A stretch of DNA of 64,000 bases from Undaria pinnatifida (Eukaryota; Sar; Phaeophyceae; Laminariales; Alariaceae): contig JABAKD010000021.1 of the NCBI GenBank assembly GCA_012845835.1, positions 9,280,006-9,344,005 of the forward strand. The letters are read 5' to 3'. The translations under genes were made by a program, and so were the position numbers. Shown here piece by piece: positions 49,787 to 59,399 of this stretch. Position 1 is the stretch's first letter. The number at the start of each line of letters is the position of its first letter. The notes beneath the pieces are model-generated. The model saw only the letters and a program-made list of their open reading frames with translations. It was not told the origin of the DNA and ran no database searches.

Positions 49787-50586
49787 ATAGTAGCGTTCCG
49801 TCTCAGTGACAATGGCTTTTCATGCGTGATGTCCGGGATTCGCGCATGTTGGCGCTCAGTCTCCGTGACAGTAGCCTCTTCAGGCGTGTTGTTGCCGCCT
49901 GATGGTGTGCACTCCTTGTGGGTCGCATGATTCTGTCCATCCCGCACGGATAACATCTTTCGTTGGGGCGTTACCGTCGTGGTGTTCTCCATGTCTATGC
50001 TGGAGTTGGTGGAGAAATCTTGGATCTGTTTTATGTTGGAACCGCCTCGAATGGCGTCGTTGATGGCTTGTGCTGCAGGTACTACAGCAGACGTTGATGA
50101 CGTACCAGCCGTGTCGCCCAGAGTGCAAAGAAATACGTCGAAAGAGCATATGCCCTTGTACAATGAGTGTTGGGCAAGCGGAAGCGAAGTGCTGCTGTCG
50201 AACTGCAAGTGGGGGTTTCCCGTCACGAGGATAGTGCTTCCCCCTGATTGTATTGCTTGGATGGAGGAGAGGACGTTTCGTCCCAGTGCAAGTACGACCA
50301 TGGCCGAGGTACGAACAGAAACACGCTTGCCAGACCGGTCGATGATGTATCCCAAGATGGTGCCTGTTGCGGTTGCCAATACCTTCTTCTCGTTGGTCAT
50401 GATGATCTTCGGCTCCTTTAGCCTCTTGTAATCCTTCATGCGTTTCCGCAGTCTTGGAATCAGCTCCTCGTCTATCAGGTGGTCCGACGCACCGCTGTCC
50501 ACAAGCATCGTGAACCTGTCGTTGTTGGGGTAAAAACCCCTGTTGACGCCACCATTGGGTTGAAAACCCCTGGAGTGAAAACCCAT
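49780..50586 (-). pseudogene. Copia-type aspartic protease and adjoining region
   Basis: 268 codons. Near the N-terminus FTMLVDSGASDHLIDEELIP carries the DSG active-site triad of copia retropepsins, followed by VLATATGTILGYI and ALGRNVLSSIQAIQSGG, which fit the flap and C-terminal parts of that protease. The stretch after residue 115 (NPHLQFDSSTSLPLAQHSLY) resembles the gag-pre-integrase region, but no HHCC or DDE integrase follows. This piece has no internal stop although its gag neighbour is broken. Confidence 0.75.
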
Positions 50587-50789
50587 GTTGCTGCTACCAG
50601 CTAGCAGCTCTGTAATCCCTCTTCGAAACCATCGTCAACGTTGAGGGACGGCATTTCGTCGTCGGTGGTGCGTGTGCTCGCGTCTTGTACGGAATGGGCA
50701 GTGTGAGTGTTTCCACTCTGTGGTGGGCGTGGCGCTCCTTGCTTGTAGCAATCGTGTCGTCGTGCGAGGGAGTTTTGTGTACAGAACAC

Positions 50790-51690
50790 CACTTGTGCTC
50801 AGCTCAAATGTTGGATGCTGCCTTGATATTTGAAGATTCTTTGCTTTTCTGCTTGTAGTGGGCGCCAGTAGAATTGCTGTCGTTGTCGTCCTTCCTTTTC
50901 CAGCAGTTGTGGGCGTAGTGCATTTGTTTTCCGCGATGACTCCAAGTCGATGCCGCAGTCATGGCTACGCCACGATCAACGATTTTGGTGTCGCCGTTGC
51001 GGCAAAGATTATCGAAATAAAGATGGCGCATCGCGCTTTGCATCTAATTGATGTCGAAAGTCGGGTCTCGGTATATCATCATCTTGATGTGCTTGTACTC
51101 CGCCGTGAATCCTTGTACACAGATGTCCTAGAATCTTCGGTCGGAAATTATCTCGCCCTTATTTTCTAGCTCAGAGCGCGCGAGCGTCTTTTCCATAAAG
51201 GGGGAGTCCGGATCTTCTCCTTGCTACATGTTGATGTTGACGAGTTTTTATTTTGTCGCCCGGATCACTTCGTCAGTGACCTTGTTATACTTCGAGACAA
51301 GCTCTTGTAGGGCCTTTTGTCGGTCACCGGTCGTCCCAGTCTAATCCTCGTGCTTGAGTACAAGTAAAGATGCTGGTTTCTCCGTTAGTAGATAAAGCAT
51401 GTCGTACAGATCTTGACTTGCCTTTTCATAAGCTGCGACTTCTAGTGCACGTGGTGGTGAAGATCCCGTACCGACCGTCGCTTCGGTCGGCCGAGGATGC
51501 CGTTTAATGAGGCTAGCGATATCGCGTTTGGATACTCCAATTACAACCGCTAATCGTTTACCCCGATCTCGAAAATCAGCTTGGCTGCGCCCATCGAATG
51601 TTCTTAGTCCCATAATGGCGTTGGCGTATGAAGTGCTGTTGCTGCTGGATTCCCCTATGGTGATGATGAGTACGTGCCAGGGAGCAGTTT
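50790..51690 (-). pseudogene. Copia-type gag with in-frame stops
   Basis: One minus-strand frame reads a gag polyprotein from about 51680 to 50790. It passes through FDGRSQADFRDRGKRLAVVI (51341-51613 segment), then an alpha-helical stretch with NEKVTDEV-like and DICVQGFTAEYKHIKMMIYR segments. It ends in HLYFDNLCRNGDTKIV and a zinc-knuckle relative, SHRGKQMHYAHNCWKRK. The knuckle has lost its first two cysteines (expected C-x2-C). About five in-frame stops interrupt it, most TAG and several where CAG (Gln) would be expected. Confidence 0.75.
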
Positions 51691-51890
51691 ACTCATATGT
51701 CCTGTATGAAATCGGTACTCTTACAGCAGTGTAGAAGTACCAGTAATCCCGCCGCGCGTGTGATACGAGCTGCGGTATAAAACAGCCGTTTCAAGTGCAG
51801 TAGTGATGCTTGTGTAGAACTCGAAGGCATTATGGAGACTTCCCAAAAAAGAAGAGAATCCCAAAAAAATACTCCGGAGTACAGTAGTAG

Positions 51891-52331
51891 TGTAATGAAC
51901 GGATAAAGGGCTATTATAGATACACGTACCCAAGGCTCGAATCCCTTGTCCTAACTCTCTCACCGCTTTTAGTTATTTTCCTCAGTGTCTACATTCAGGC
52001 TGATTTCTCCCGTCTGCTTGTTGCAACAGCTGCCTGCAAATACCAGTCTCGTCTCAAGCAGTCCTCTTCCAAGCGCTCGTACAATATAACAGATCTCTGG
52101 ATGAAACCTCCAACAATGCCTCACGGTAACGATCGCTGTACTGAAGCTCGGTTCGCAGTCACTCACGCTCGTGTCAGACCAAGTTCAGGTTTCTTTTTCC
52201 CTCGTTTGGTTCTGTGTGTTTTTGGACTGAGGCCGTGAGCGGCACGCTTTCTATACTGATCGGCGTCATACAGACTTAGGCAGCATTCCGCCACGGGGTT
52301 TCATGTGACGTCATGTCAATCCGCTGCGACA
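51891..52331 (-). repeat. 3' LTR of the gypsy element
   Basis: 441 bp, about 94-95% identical by eye to the 5' LTR. A perfect TGACGTCA palindrome lies at 52306-52313 in the U3 side. Confidence 0.9.
52306..52313. promoter_or_regulatory. TGACGTCA (CRE/bZIP-type) site in 3' LTR U3
   Basis: The palindrome TGACGTCA, flanked by CATG on both sides, is conserved in both LTRs (see 61863-61870). TGACGTCA is the consensus site of CREB/ATF-class bZIP factors. In the 5' LTR it sits near the U3 start, upstream of a TATAAC stretch, so it may act as an enhancer. Function is inferred only. Confidence 0.4.
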
Positions 52332-52341
52332 CCCCCCCAGC
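52332..52341 (-). promoter_or_regulatory. Polypurine tract of the gypsy element
   Basis: Minus-strand GCTGGGGGGG directly before the TGTCGCAG start of the 3' LTR. Confidence 0.7.
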
Positions 52342-52734
52342 ACGGCTTTCCAGGAATACCGTGCTAACCGGACTGCGGATACACTTGAGTGAGAGTGAGG
52401 GCCTTTTCCCACACTTAGTCGTGTTTCGACTACCCCAAGGCTCGAATGAGTGGCGTCCAACATTTTCATGGATAGGCGTCTCTCAGGCGGTAAGGACCCT
52501 GGGTCTCTCGCTTTTTCGCATTAGGTCCCAGATCGGTACTGCTGGACTTGCTAGAATTTCTCGTCAAGTGCACCAGCTGAAAGCCTCTTATCCGCCACTC
52601 CCGGCTTTTCCTATTAACCCGGGTAGGCCGAGGCCTTGATCCTCCTCGCTGGTCGATCTTCGACCAACGTCATCTCCCTTTCTCCATCGGACTCTACTTC
52701 ACGTCCTTGTTTACGGGCAACCGCATTGCGAATT

Positions 52735-52885
52735 TGCGGTCCTCCCATCTTTCAGGATTTCATGTTCGTTGAGCTCCTCGCAATCTCCGTCTGGGTACCG
52801 AACCCGCCAGTACGGTGACTTGTAGTCGAAGACCTTCGAAAGGTGACGCTTCTTGTTTCCTTCAGCGTCCGCGAATTCCCTCTAG
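52735..52885 (-). pseudogene. Tudor-like 'DGD..EEL' module at the pol C-terminus
   Basis: After a TAG that ends the upstream frame, the minus strand reads a short module with F-A-D-A-E-G, then YWRVRYPDGDCEELNEHEIL. The pattern V/F-x-D-x-x-G ... W-x-V-x-Y-x-DGD-x-EEL-x-x-x-E is typical of small beta-barrel modules of the Tudor/chromo-like type found at the C-terminus of some algal and oomycete gypsy integrases. By analogy with chromodomains of chromoviruses it may read chromatin and direct insertion; this is inference. Confidence 0.55.
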
Positions 52886-53094
52886 ATCAAGGTCCCCACG
52901 GGGTGTTGTTTCAACGCTTGTTCGCGGTCGATCTCATCTCTTTCATTCCGCGTTAGCGTCGAAGTTGGTCTTGCCCGGCACTCGGCTCCGTGATACGTTT
53001 CCCACAGCGCATGGGAAACGTCCAGCTGTATAGGGGTGAAACTGTCTCGTGCCTTCTCTTCGGACAGCCACTGCGACTCTGTGCCATCCACGAA

Positions 53095-54860
53095 TCATCC
53101 CTTGTATCGCCACTTCCAAGCGTTGCCTTGACCCACCACAGCCTTTCTGTCTATTAGGGTATACATAGGCGACGCTACAATCGACGGCTCCGCCAGTCCG
53201 ATGTCAACTCCCCATGGCAGGTGAGTAAATTCGTTTTGCAAGTCGTGACGGAGGTCGTCCGGACGTATATGGAACATTTTGATAATCGACGCTGACGCCC
53301 GTCGTCGGCGAATCCCTCGTCCATTCATCGTGACGATGTAGCTGAGTCCTGGTAAGACAACTCCAGTCACCTCCCAAGGTCCGGTCCAGTGCTCGTGGGC
53401 TAGTTTATGATGCACCCCTTCCCTTGCCATCACAGACTCCGCCTCCTTTACCAGCACCTTATCTCCGACAACAACACGGGTTCCCCCGAGGTCCGACCGA
53501 TTTCAGCATTCCGACTCTCACAACTTTTCTGCCTGTCTTCATGTCTTTTCGATAGAGCCATCCGTACATTCCGTACCTCCTTGTGCGCTTGACGTTTGTC
53601 GGCCACGGAACTGTGCACCCCGCCTCTTAAATCACCACCATATATCTCGGGGTGCGTAGCATCAAGTTGCGTGCGTGCATCACGACCGAATAAAAGATGG
53701 AAGGGAGTTGGCTCCCACGGTGAGCCCAGGTCCGGCGTGGTACGATGGATCCACATTGCCGGTTGTACTTATTCGTCCCATCTGCGAGGCCAGGTCTTGC
53801 ACAATTCTCCTAGTGCTTCTTGTAGACACCCCCCTAGTCTCTCCAGCGTCCCCTGTGCACGTGGATTAACTGCAGGCCCGTAGGCGATGGTCATGTGCAA
53901 CGATTTACATAAGTGTTGCATCCCCTTTGCCGTAAACTCGGATCCCGGATCACTGCGAACAAACAGCGGTAGCCTATAGTAAGCATCACTTCGAGTAGTT
54001 TTCTCGCTACTCCGAATCCTTCTTTCGCAGGGAGTGGAAAGGCGGACAAGAACTTGCTGGCTTTGTCCACTGCTACAAGTAGAACCTTGTTGCCTGCGTC
54101 TGACGTCACCCCCATGTCCTGGATGTTGACTTCGATTACTTCCCCGGGTCGAAGAAACCTCGACGGTAGCATGGCAACCCGTTGACTCGCTGACCGCTTG
54201 CGACATCTGCACCCACACGAGAGGATGTAGTCTCTAACGTCCTTGGTGAGGGTGGGCCAGCAGTACTGATGACTAATCAAGGCTGTAGTTCTCGCCGTCC
54301 CCAGATGCCCATAGGTGCTGTGCGCCAGCGCCATAATCCCTGGAACGAGAGATCTGGGATCTGCAAGTCGTGGAATCTTTCCCCTAGGTGCTACCCACAT
54401 GAGGCCGTTATCATCCGTCGCGTGTTCGCCTCCTCCTGATCCTCGGTTTCCAGCTTCCTGGAGTTCTTTCCGAATCTTGCCAAGTACCATATCTTCGCAC
54501 TGCCTCTGCACCAGCTGCGACAAATGCTGGAAAATAGCTGTCATCTGTTCCAGCATGGATGGCTCTGACCGCTCGGGTTCCTTGGCATCTTTCCTTGATC
54601 CGCTTGAAAGGCTTCTGGTTCCCTTTGGTAATTCCTCCAATGGCTCACGCTGCCGTTTCGGTCTCGGGATGGTCTCTCTCGGTCCCCTGTCTTTGGGTGG
54701 GCGATCAACGTCCACTAGTAGTTCAGTAGTATTTACCGTCTGCGCTGTTGCATTTTCCATCTCCTTTTTCTCAGGTAACAGCGGTTCTGATTCCCAGACA
54801 ACCTCCGGTTCTTCCGAATTGGCCTTTGCCTGCGATCTCGTGACCGCTCTTGTCACCTGA
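53095..54860 (-). pseudogene. Gypsy integrase with GPY/F-like tail, frameshifted
   Basis: Read 54860 down to 53095 over at least three frames. First a linker rich in charged residues (54856 to about 54430). Then the zinc-binding region with HSTYGHLGTARTTALISHQY and a C-G-C pair (near 54330-54210). Then the catalytic core: first Asp in VIEVNIQDMG, second Asp in VRSDPGSEF and the Glu in QGTLERLG, the last two in a second frame (53769-54218) after a shift near 53.97 kb. A third frame (53448-53756) holds EPTPFHLLFGRDAR. The last (53095-53457) holds HEHWTGPWEVTGVVLPGLSY ... IIKMFHIRP, a GPY/F-like end. The DDE residues are present, but the frame breaks make it non-functional. Confidence 0.82.
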
Positions 54861-54979
54861 TCTCGTGACCGCTCTTGTCACCTCAAAGGCTTTTGCTGCT
54901 GGGAGGTAATCTTCAAACACCATGCCGGCCAATCCTTCCAGTTGCGCGACCTCTGGCACCGGTTTTCCCAGTAAGCCTT

Positions 54980-55865
54980 GAACACCTAGTTCAACTAATA
55001 CTGCTCGTAGCATTGGAGGAGACGTGAAATCTGCGATGGCATTTGCCGCTGCGCTTTTGCTGACCGTCTGCGGGATCACGGTGTGTTCCTGCCCTGTGGT
55101 GATCTTAGCGTAATTGTTGAAGTGCAACTCTTCGGCTTTTTCAAGGCGTGCCGCATTTGCTGGGTGTGCGATATAGCCTTCGGTTGGCATTTCCCCTATG
55201 ATATGAGCACGGTCAAAGAGATAGTGGGTTCGCTGAACAAATAAACCGCTCGCTCTCCGTTACCTTTCTTCAGGAAGTATGCGCCTTTTCGTCCCGGAAA
55301 TTCCCCTAATTTCTGAACTGGTTGCTTTATTTTCTCCAACCTCCACTTCCAAACGGCTAACTTCCTGTTTGTGGCAAGGCCTCGCTGGATTCGTACCACG
55401 ATTGTCCGTTTCGTCCTCCACGGAATCCCTTGGCTGGCTAGTATCGCCGCTTTGTCCACGATGTATGACTCTCGTTCTAAAGCGGGGAGAATCTCGTCGT
55501 TCCATTCCGTCGTTGGCAGAGGGTTGTTCAAACATTTGAGTATGAAAACTCGCGCGTCTGAGGCGACGGCAGATTGGGCTCAGCTACTTGCTCGGGATAT
55601 TCCCTCCTTCTCTCGTATCCCTTCAAACCACCTGCAGGTGTCACTGACCACCATGTCTCGTCTCACCTCTCTCAGCATGGTTAGGCATTCCTGCGACCCT
55701 GTTGTCACACTCAGTAGCTTCGCACCGTTGTCCAGTCCGTTTGCTCTGATGCATTCCAGTGCTCTCCAGTCCTGGTCTACTGCTCCTCTGACCGTCAGCA
55801 ATCCCTCTGACGCAAGGATGCCGCCTCCCCCCCCACAGTCGAGCATGACCACCACTGGAAGTTCC
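54980..55865 (-). pseudogene. C5 cytosine DNA methyltransferase-like domain in pol
   Basis: About 290 codons between RNase H and integrase, with features of C5 DNA methyltransferases in the right order and spacing. Motif I, VVVMLDCGGGGG (Asp codon 55838-55840), binds AdoMet in the family. Motif II-like AVDQDWRALECIRANG follows with the normal gap of about 20 residues. The motif IV region is DMVVSDTCRWF, where the catalytic Pro-Cys loop reads Thr-Cys (Cys codon 55634-55636). The motif VI position (VFILKCLNN) lacks the usual ENV. The motif VIII region, ILASQGIPWRTKRTIVVRI, matches GIPQ-R-R. Then come a motif IX-like arginine/proline segment (HPANAARLEKAEELHF) and a motif X-like end (AAANAIADFTSPPMLRAVLV). 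One in-frame TGA (near 55569) and one frameshift (near 55195) break it. Position suggests it was once part of the pol polyprotein. It may have set cytosine methylation on the element or host; activity in this copy is not expected. A non-DNA methyltransferase fold is the main alternative. Confidence 0.62.
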
Positions 55866-56049
55866 GGTGCGATGACAAGCTGAGCCTGTTGAGTATCTGC
55901 CTCTGATGGGTCTGCGGGTGTGAGTGCGACGGCTGCAAGTACTGTAAGACTTTGAGTACTAGATCCGTCCACATCTTCCACTCCTAAGGTTTCGAGATGT
56001 ACGCTGTCGAGCACTGGCCCCTGTGGCCAATTGTAAGCATTGGGCAACG

Positions 56050-56552
56050 ACTCATCTCCTGGACAAGAGTCGTCGAAATCTTCGATCACGATGCTCTTGT
56101 TCGGTAACCGCGACATGGCGTTTGGGAGCTGATGTTGTGTCCCTGGCTTCCACTTCAAGGTTATGTCGTGCTCCATCAACCTCAGAACCCAGCGGTGGTA
56201 TTTCCGTGTGAGAGGTTGGCTTTTGAAGAGCCAAAGTAACGCCGAACAGTCCGTGATGAGCGTGAGCGGTCGCCCCCAAAGATAGGGTTGGAATTTGCTC
56301 ACTGCCCACATGATCGCCATGCATTCACGATCTGTTGCTGACATTTTGGAGTGTCCTCTCGACCACTTTTTGCTGCCGTACACGATCACCTTTTCCACTC
56401 CTTCGATGCATTGTAAACACCGCTCCTGCCCTTTTTTCACTGGAATCGGTGGACAGCGAGAACGGTTCTGTCCACACCGGCAGGGCTAGGATTGGAGGTG
56501 ACGTCAAAGCCTTGATAAGAGCATTAAAAGCTTGTTCTGCTCTTCTCCCCAA
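56050..56552 (-). pseudogene. Gypsy RNase H
   Basis: Two frames joined by a shift near 56.43 kb. The first Asp is in FSLSTDSS (56325-56552 frame). The Glu is in SATDREC and the next Asp in LITDCSALLWLF (56440 frame). The final family motif, usually D-A-L-S-R, reads NAMSRL, so the last catalytic Asp is Asn. Continues from RT upstream and leads into a linker before the methyltransferase-like domain. Confidence 0.82.
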
Positions 56553-57894
56553 TGGACTTTCTCTTTCTTCGCTCTCTTGTTTCTGAACCTTGGATTCCTC
56601 AGAAAGTCGGAAATGGGCGCCACCACTGTGCTGTACTGGGGTACGAATTGCCGTAAGTACCCTGTCATGCCCAGCAACACTCGCACTTCCTCCATCGTGT
56701 TCGGCCTTGACAGCTGCGTGATAGCATCAATATTGCTCGGGGCCGGCCCGGTACCAAGTCTATCCACGATCATGCCGACGAACTCCATGACCGACTGACA
56801 GAAATGTGATTTCTGATAATTTTCGGTTAAACGTCCTTGCTGTAGACACTCTAACGTTTTTCGCAGCAGTCCCCATCGATCGTCAAGGGTTTCCGACGGG
56901 ATGGCGATGTCGTCCAACCAGCTCTTGATTCCCCTTTTCTTGACGGTTAACAGTCGCCCTCCAATGTAGTTGGCAAACGCCGAATGCACTGTCTTCAACC
57001 CAAAGCCATAGCGAACGTATTCGTACAGCTTTCCGTCAGCGTCTCGAAACGCCGTCAGGTGACGATCGTTCTCATGGATCTCGAGCTGTAAGAATCCTGA
57101 AGCTAAATAGATGCAGGAGAAATACTTTGACCATTCCATGTAATCCATGATGTGACGCAAGTCCCCGAGTCCACCACTCTGTGACTTGAGAAGCGCATTG
57201 ATACATCGGAAATCATGCACAACCCGCACTGTCCTTCTTTCTTGCGAACCGTCGAACATTTTGCGGCCCACTCGGAAGTTGATTCATAAATTGATCCATT
57301 TTTCAAGAGTTTCACCACCTCAGTCTGAATCATCTCGCGCTGTTCCGGGCTGTAGTGTCGAATGGACGCCCCGTATGGCTTGACGCTGGGATCTATGCCC
57401 TCCAGTCGCATGGGCACTCCTTTGCATGCTGGTACGCTCTTGGGGTTGACCGCGGACACGTCGATGTACTCATTGAGAATGATCATCAATGTGTCCATTT
57501 GGCTCGGACTGAGCTGTCCGAAGTTGGCCTCCCCCAGGTCCACCTTGGGGGCTTCGCTCGGAATATTTGCGATTTCACCCCCTTTGTTGCATTGCTCCGG
57601 TGGTCTCCCTTTCTCTTTCTTTTTGATGCCGTCGTCCGGTTTTGAGCTTGTCGGTTCCTCCGACACCGGCTTCATTAGTGACTTCATGCGTTCCCGATCG
57701 TAATTGCTAACAGCGTAAACCGTGGAAATCACCAGCCCCCTCAGGATCTTCACATTATCCTGGGTAACATTCGACAACTTACATTGAAGTGGTATACCCG
57801 GGAACCACCACTGTGCCCCCCTTGGCACTCCTAGATCCAATCCTAGTTTAAGATCATAGCGGTGAGTTGGTTCTAACACTACGAGCTGCTGCAC
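56504..57894 (-). pseudogene. Gypsy reverse transcriptase
   Basis: The N-terminal part (57103-57894 frame) has PVRLEGIDP-like and QREMIQTEVVKLLKNGSIYE segments. A shift near 57.24 kb leads to VRVVHDFRCINALL. Motif A, normally I-D-L-x-x-G-(F/Y), reads CIYLASGFLQLEI, so the catalytic Asp is Tyr (residue 55 of the 56504-57271 frame). Motif B is TVHSAFANYIGG. The active-site box is WLDDIAIPS (residues 118-126) and the thumb continues with GMTGYLRQFVPQYS. The changed motif A and the frameshift make it inactive. Confidence 0.85.
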
Positions 57895-57895
57895 T

Positions 57896-58530
57896 TCAGG
57901 TTGAGGGCCTTTGACAAAAGCGTCTACCTGGATATTGGTACCACCTGGAACCTCTACGTCTTGCGCAATGCATAGTTTTCAGTGCAGAGTGCTTTCGTCC
58001 TCCCAAACAGAGTTTCCTAACTCCATAATTCCCGCCGGGATCATTGGTTCCTCCATTTCTTCCGGTTCTTGCTCGTCCGATGACGGTTTCACCGCGCAAT
58101 ATTGGTCCCATTCGGAAACACATCGCTCCTGCCGCGGCCTCTCCGACCTCCTTCGGGGAGAATGGTACCCACGATGAGGATTGTGTCAGCCGGAAACCCT
58201 CCTCACCATCGAACCTGATGATACTCCGATTGTCTTTCATGAACGCGGCTTCAAGTACCATCGTATACGGAAGTCCTTTCACCACCCTGAACGTCACACG
58301 GAAGATTTGATCGACCGGTGCAAAGACCAGTGGCAGCAAGCACGAGCCTACCACTTCCATCGTGAGTACGGCGCTGGTTTTGGGTTTGCTGCGCTGGGTA
58401 GGCCCTTTCCCGTTGAATTTATCATCGACTTTCCCCAACCATCCCGTTATTCGATGGATTCGATGAACTGCCGTGACACGTATTTTCCTCCACCCGCCAC
58501 AGTATCCACCAGCACCGCAATCGAAAGTCG
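57896..58530 (-). pseudogene. Gypsy aspartic protease
   Basis: Near 58496-58509 the minus strand reads LVDTVAGG followed by YVSRQFIESIE, a retropepsin active-site region with DTG changed to DTV, ending at a TAA. The C-terminal part is in another frame: VTFRVVKGLPYTMVLEAAFM then DNRSIIRF (near 58300-58190), which fits the ILG-x-x-F end of retropepsins. Frame break and active-site change indicate loss of function. Confidence 0.65.
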
Positions 58531-58584
58531 CCGGCTCGAGCTCGTTGCATGCCACAACGTTGCATGAGCCCAAACCTATGACGT

Positions 58585-59345
58585 CTTAGTTTGCAGTGCT
58601 CCCATTCCCGATCGGTGAGAGGAACTCTCTGAACCCTGGCTGCTGTTGACCAGTGAACCCCGACTGCTGATGGCCAGCGAACCCAGGCTGTTGTTTGACC
58701 AGTGAACCCTTGCTGCTGTTGGCCAGTGAATCCTGGCTGCTGTTTGACCGGCGACCTTGGCGCCATCGGAGGTCGCCATCGCGATCTAGGGTTCGGCGGT
58801 GCTCCTCGTGGGGTTGTCTATTGACCCCGTCGTCCTCCGATTTCAAACGGTGACGGTAGGGAAGGAGCAGGCATCTGATTGCACCCGCCTCCCGTTCCTA
58901 CAAGATTTGCCAGTCCTGCTGCCCCTTGTCCTGCACCACCCTGTGGACCCCATCCCACCTGGCCGCCCTGTGGGGGGCCTCTAGCCTGGCCGCTCTGTAA
59001 CGGGCCTCCCTGTGGTGGGCCTCCTCTCGGGTAGGGTGCACCAGAAGGTCCCCAAAAAGGTCCCCCTCTTCCTGCCATGTTATTTCCTCCAATCACTGCT
59101 CCCCCCCTCCCCGGGACGCCGCCCGTTTCTACTTGACGAAACCTCTCGCTTTGCTGTCGTGCAGAGTAAGATGAACTCGACGAAGTTGTGCAGTACACGA
59201 CGGACTCGACGACGCTGTGTTGTATCCGACCAATGGAGCTGTGCAGCAGGAGCTGTGCAGTATGCGACGGACTCGATAAGGCTGCGTGGTACACGATGTA
59301 CTCCACGAAGCTGCGTCGTATAAGGTGAAAATGGTATCCAACCAT
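58585..59345 (-). pseudogene. Gag remnant with Gly-rich and QQPGFTGQ repeats
   Basis: From 59345 a frame reads a Gly/Pro/Gln-rich segment (GGPPQGGPLQSGQARGPPQG, DNA near 58930-59030). It then shifts into repeats of about 8-10 codons of the type QQPGFTGQ (DNA 58625-58755, about five copies split over two frames). No capsid fold or intact zinc knuckle is visible upstream, so most of gag is lost or unrecognisable. Confidence 0.5.
59170..59335. repeat. 29-bp minisatellite in the gypsy gag region
   Basis: About five units of 27-30 bp of the type GACTCGACGAAGCTGTGCAGTA-CAC, diverged, within the 5' part of the gag remnant. Confidence 0.65.
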
Positions 59346-59399
59346 GCATTCTAGGGAGACGAGTGGAGTCCAGGGAATCGATGAAGTCTAGTAGCAACA

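Noticed and set aside
51926-51945. GGCTCGAATCCC resembling a tRNA T-arm (B box)
   Set aside because: It lies in the gypsy LTR, is not conserved in the other LTR, and no acceptor stem, D-arm or anticodon arm can be folded around it.
53596-53883. Plus-strand frames across 52.3-59.4 kb (for example 54315-54860 and 55371-55883)
   Set aside because: They are shadows of the minus-strand gypsy pol.
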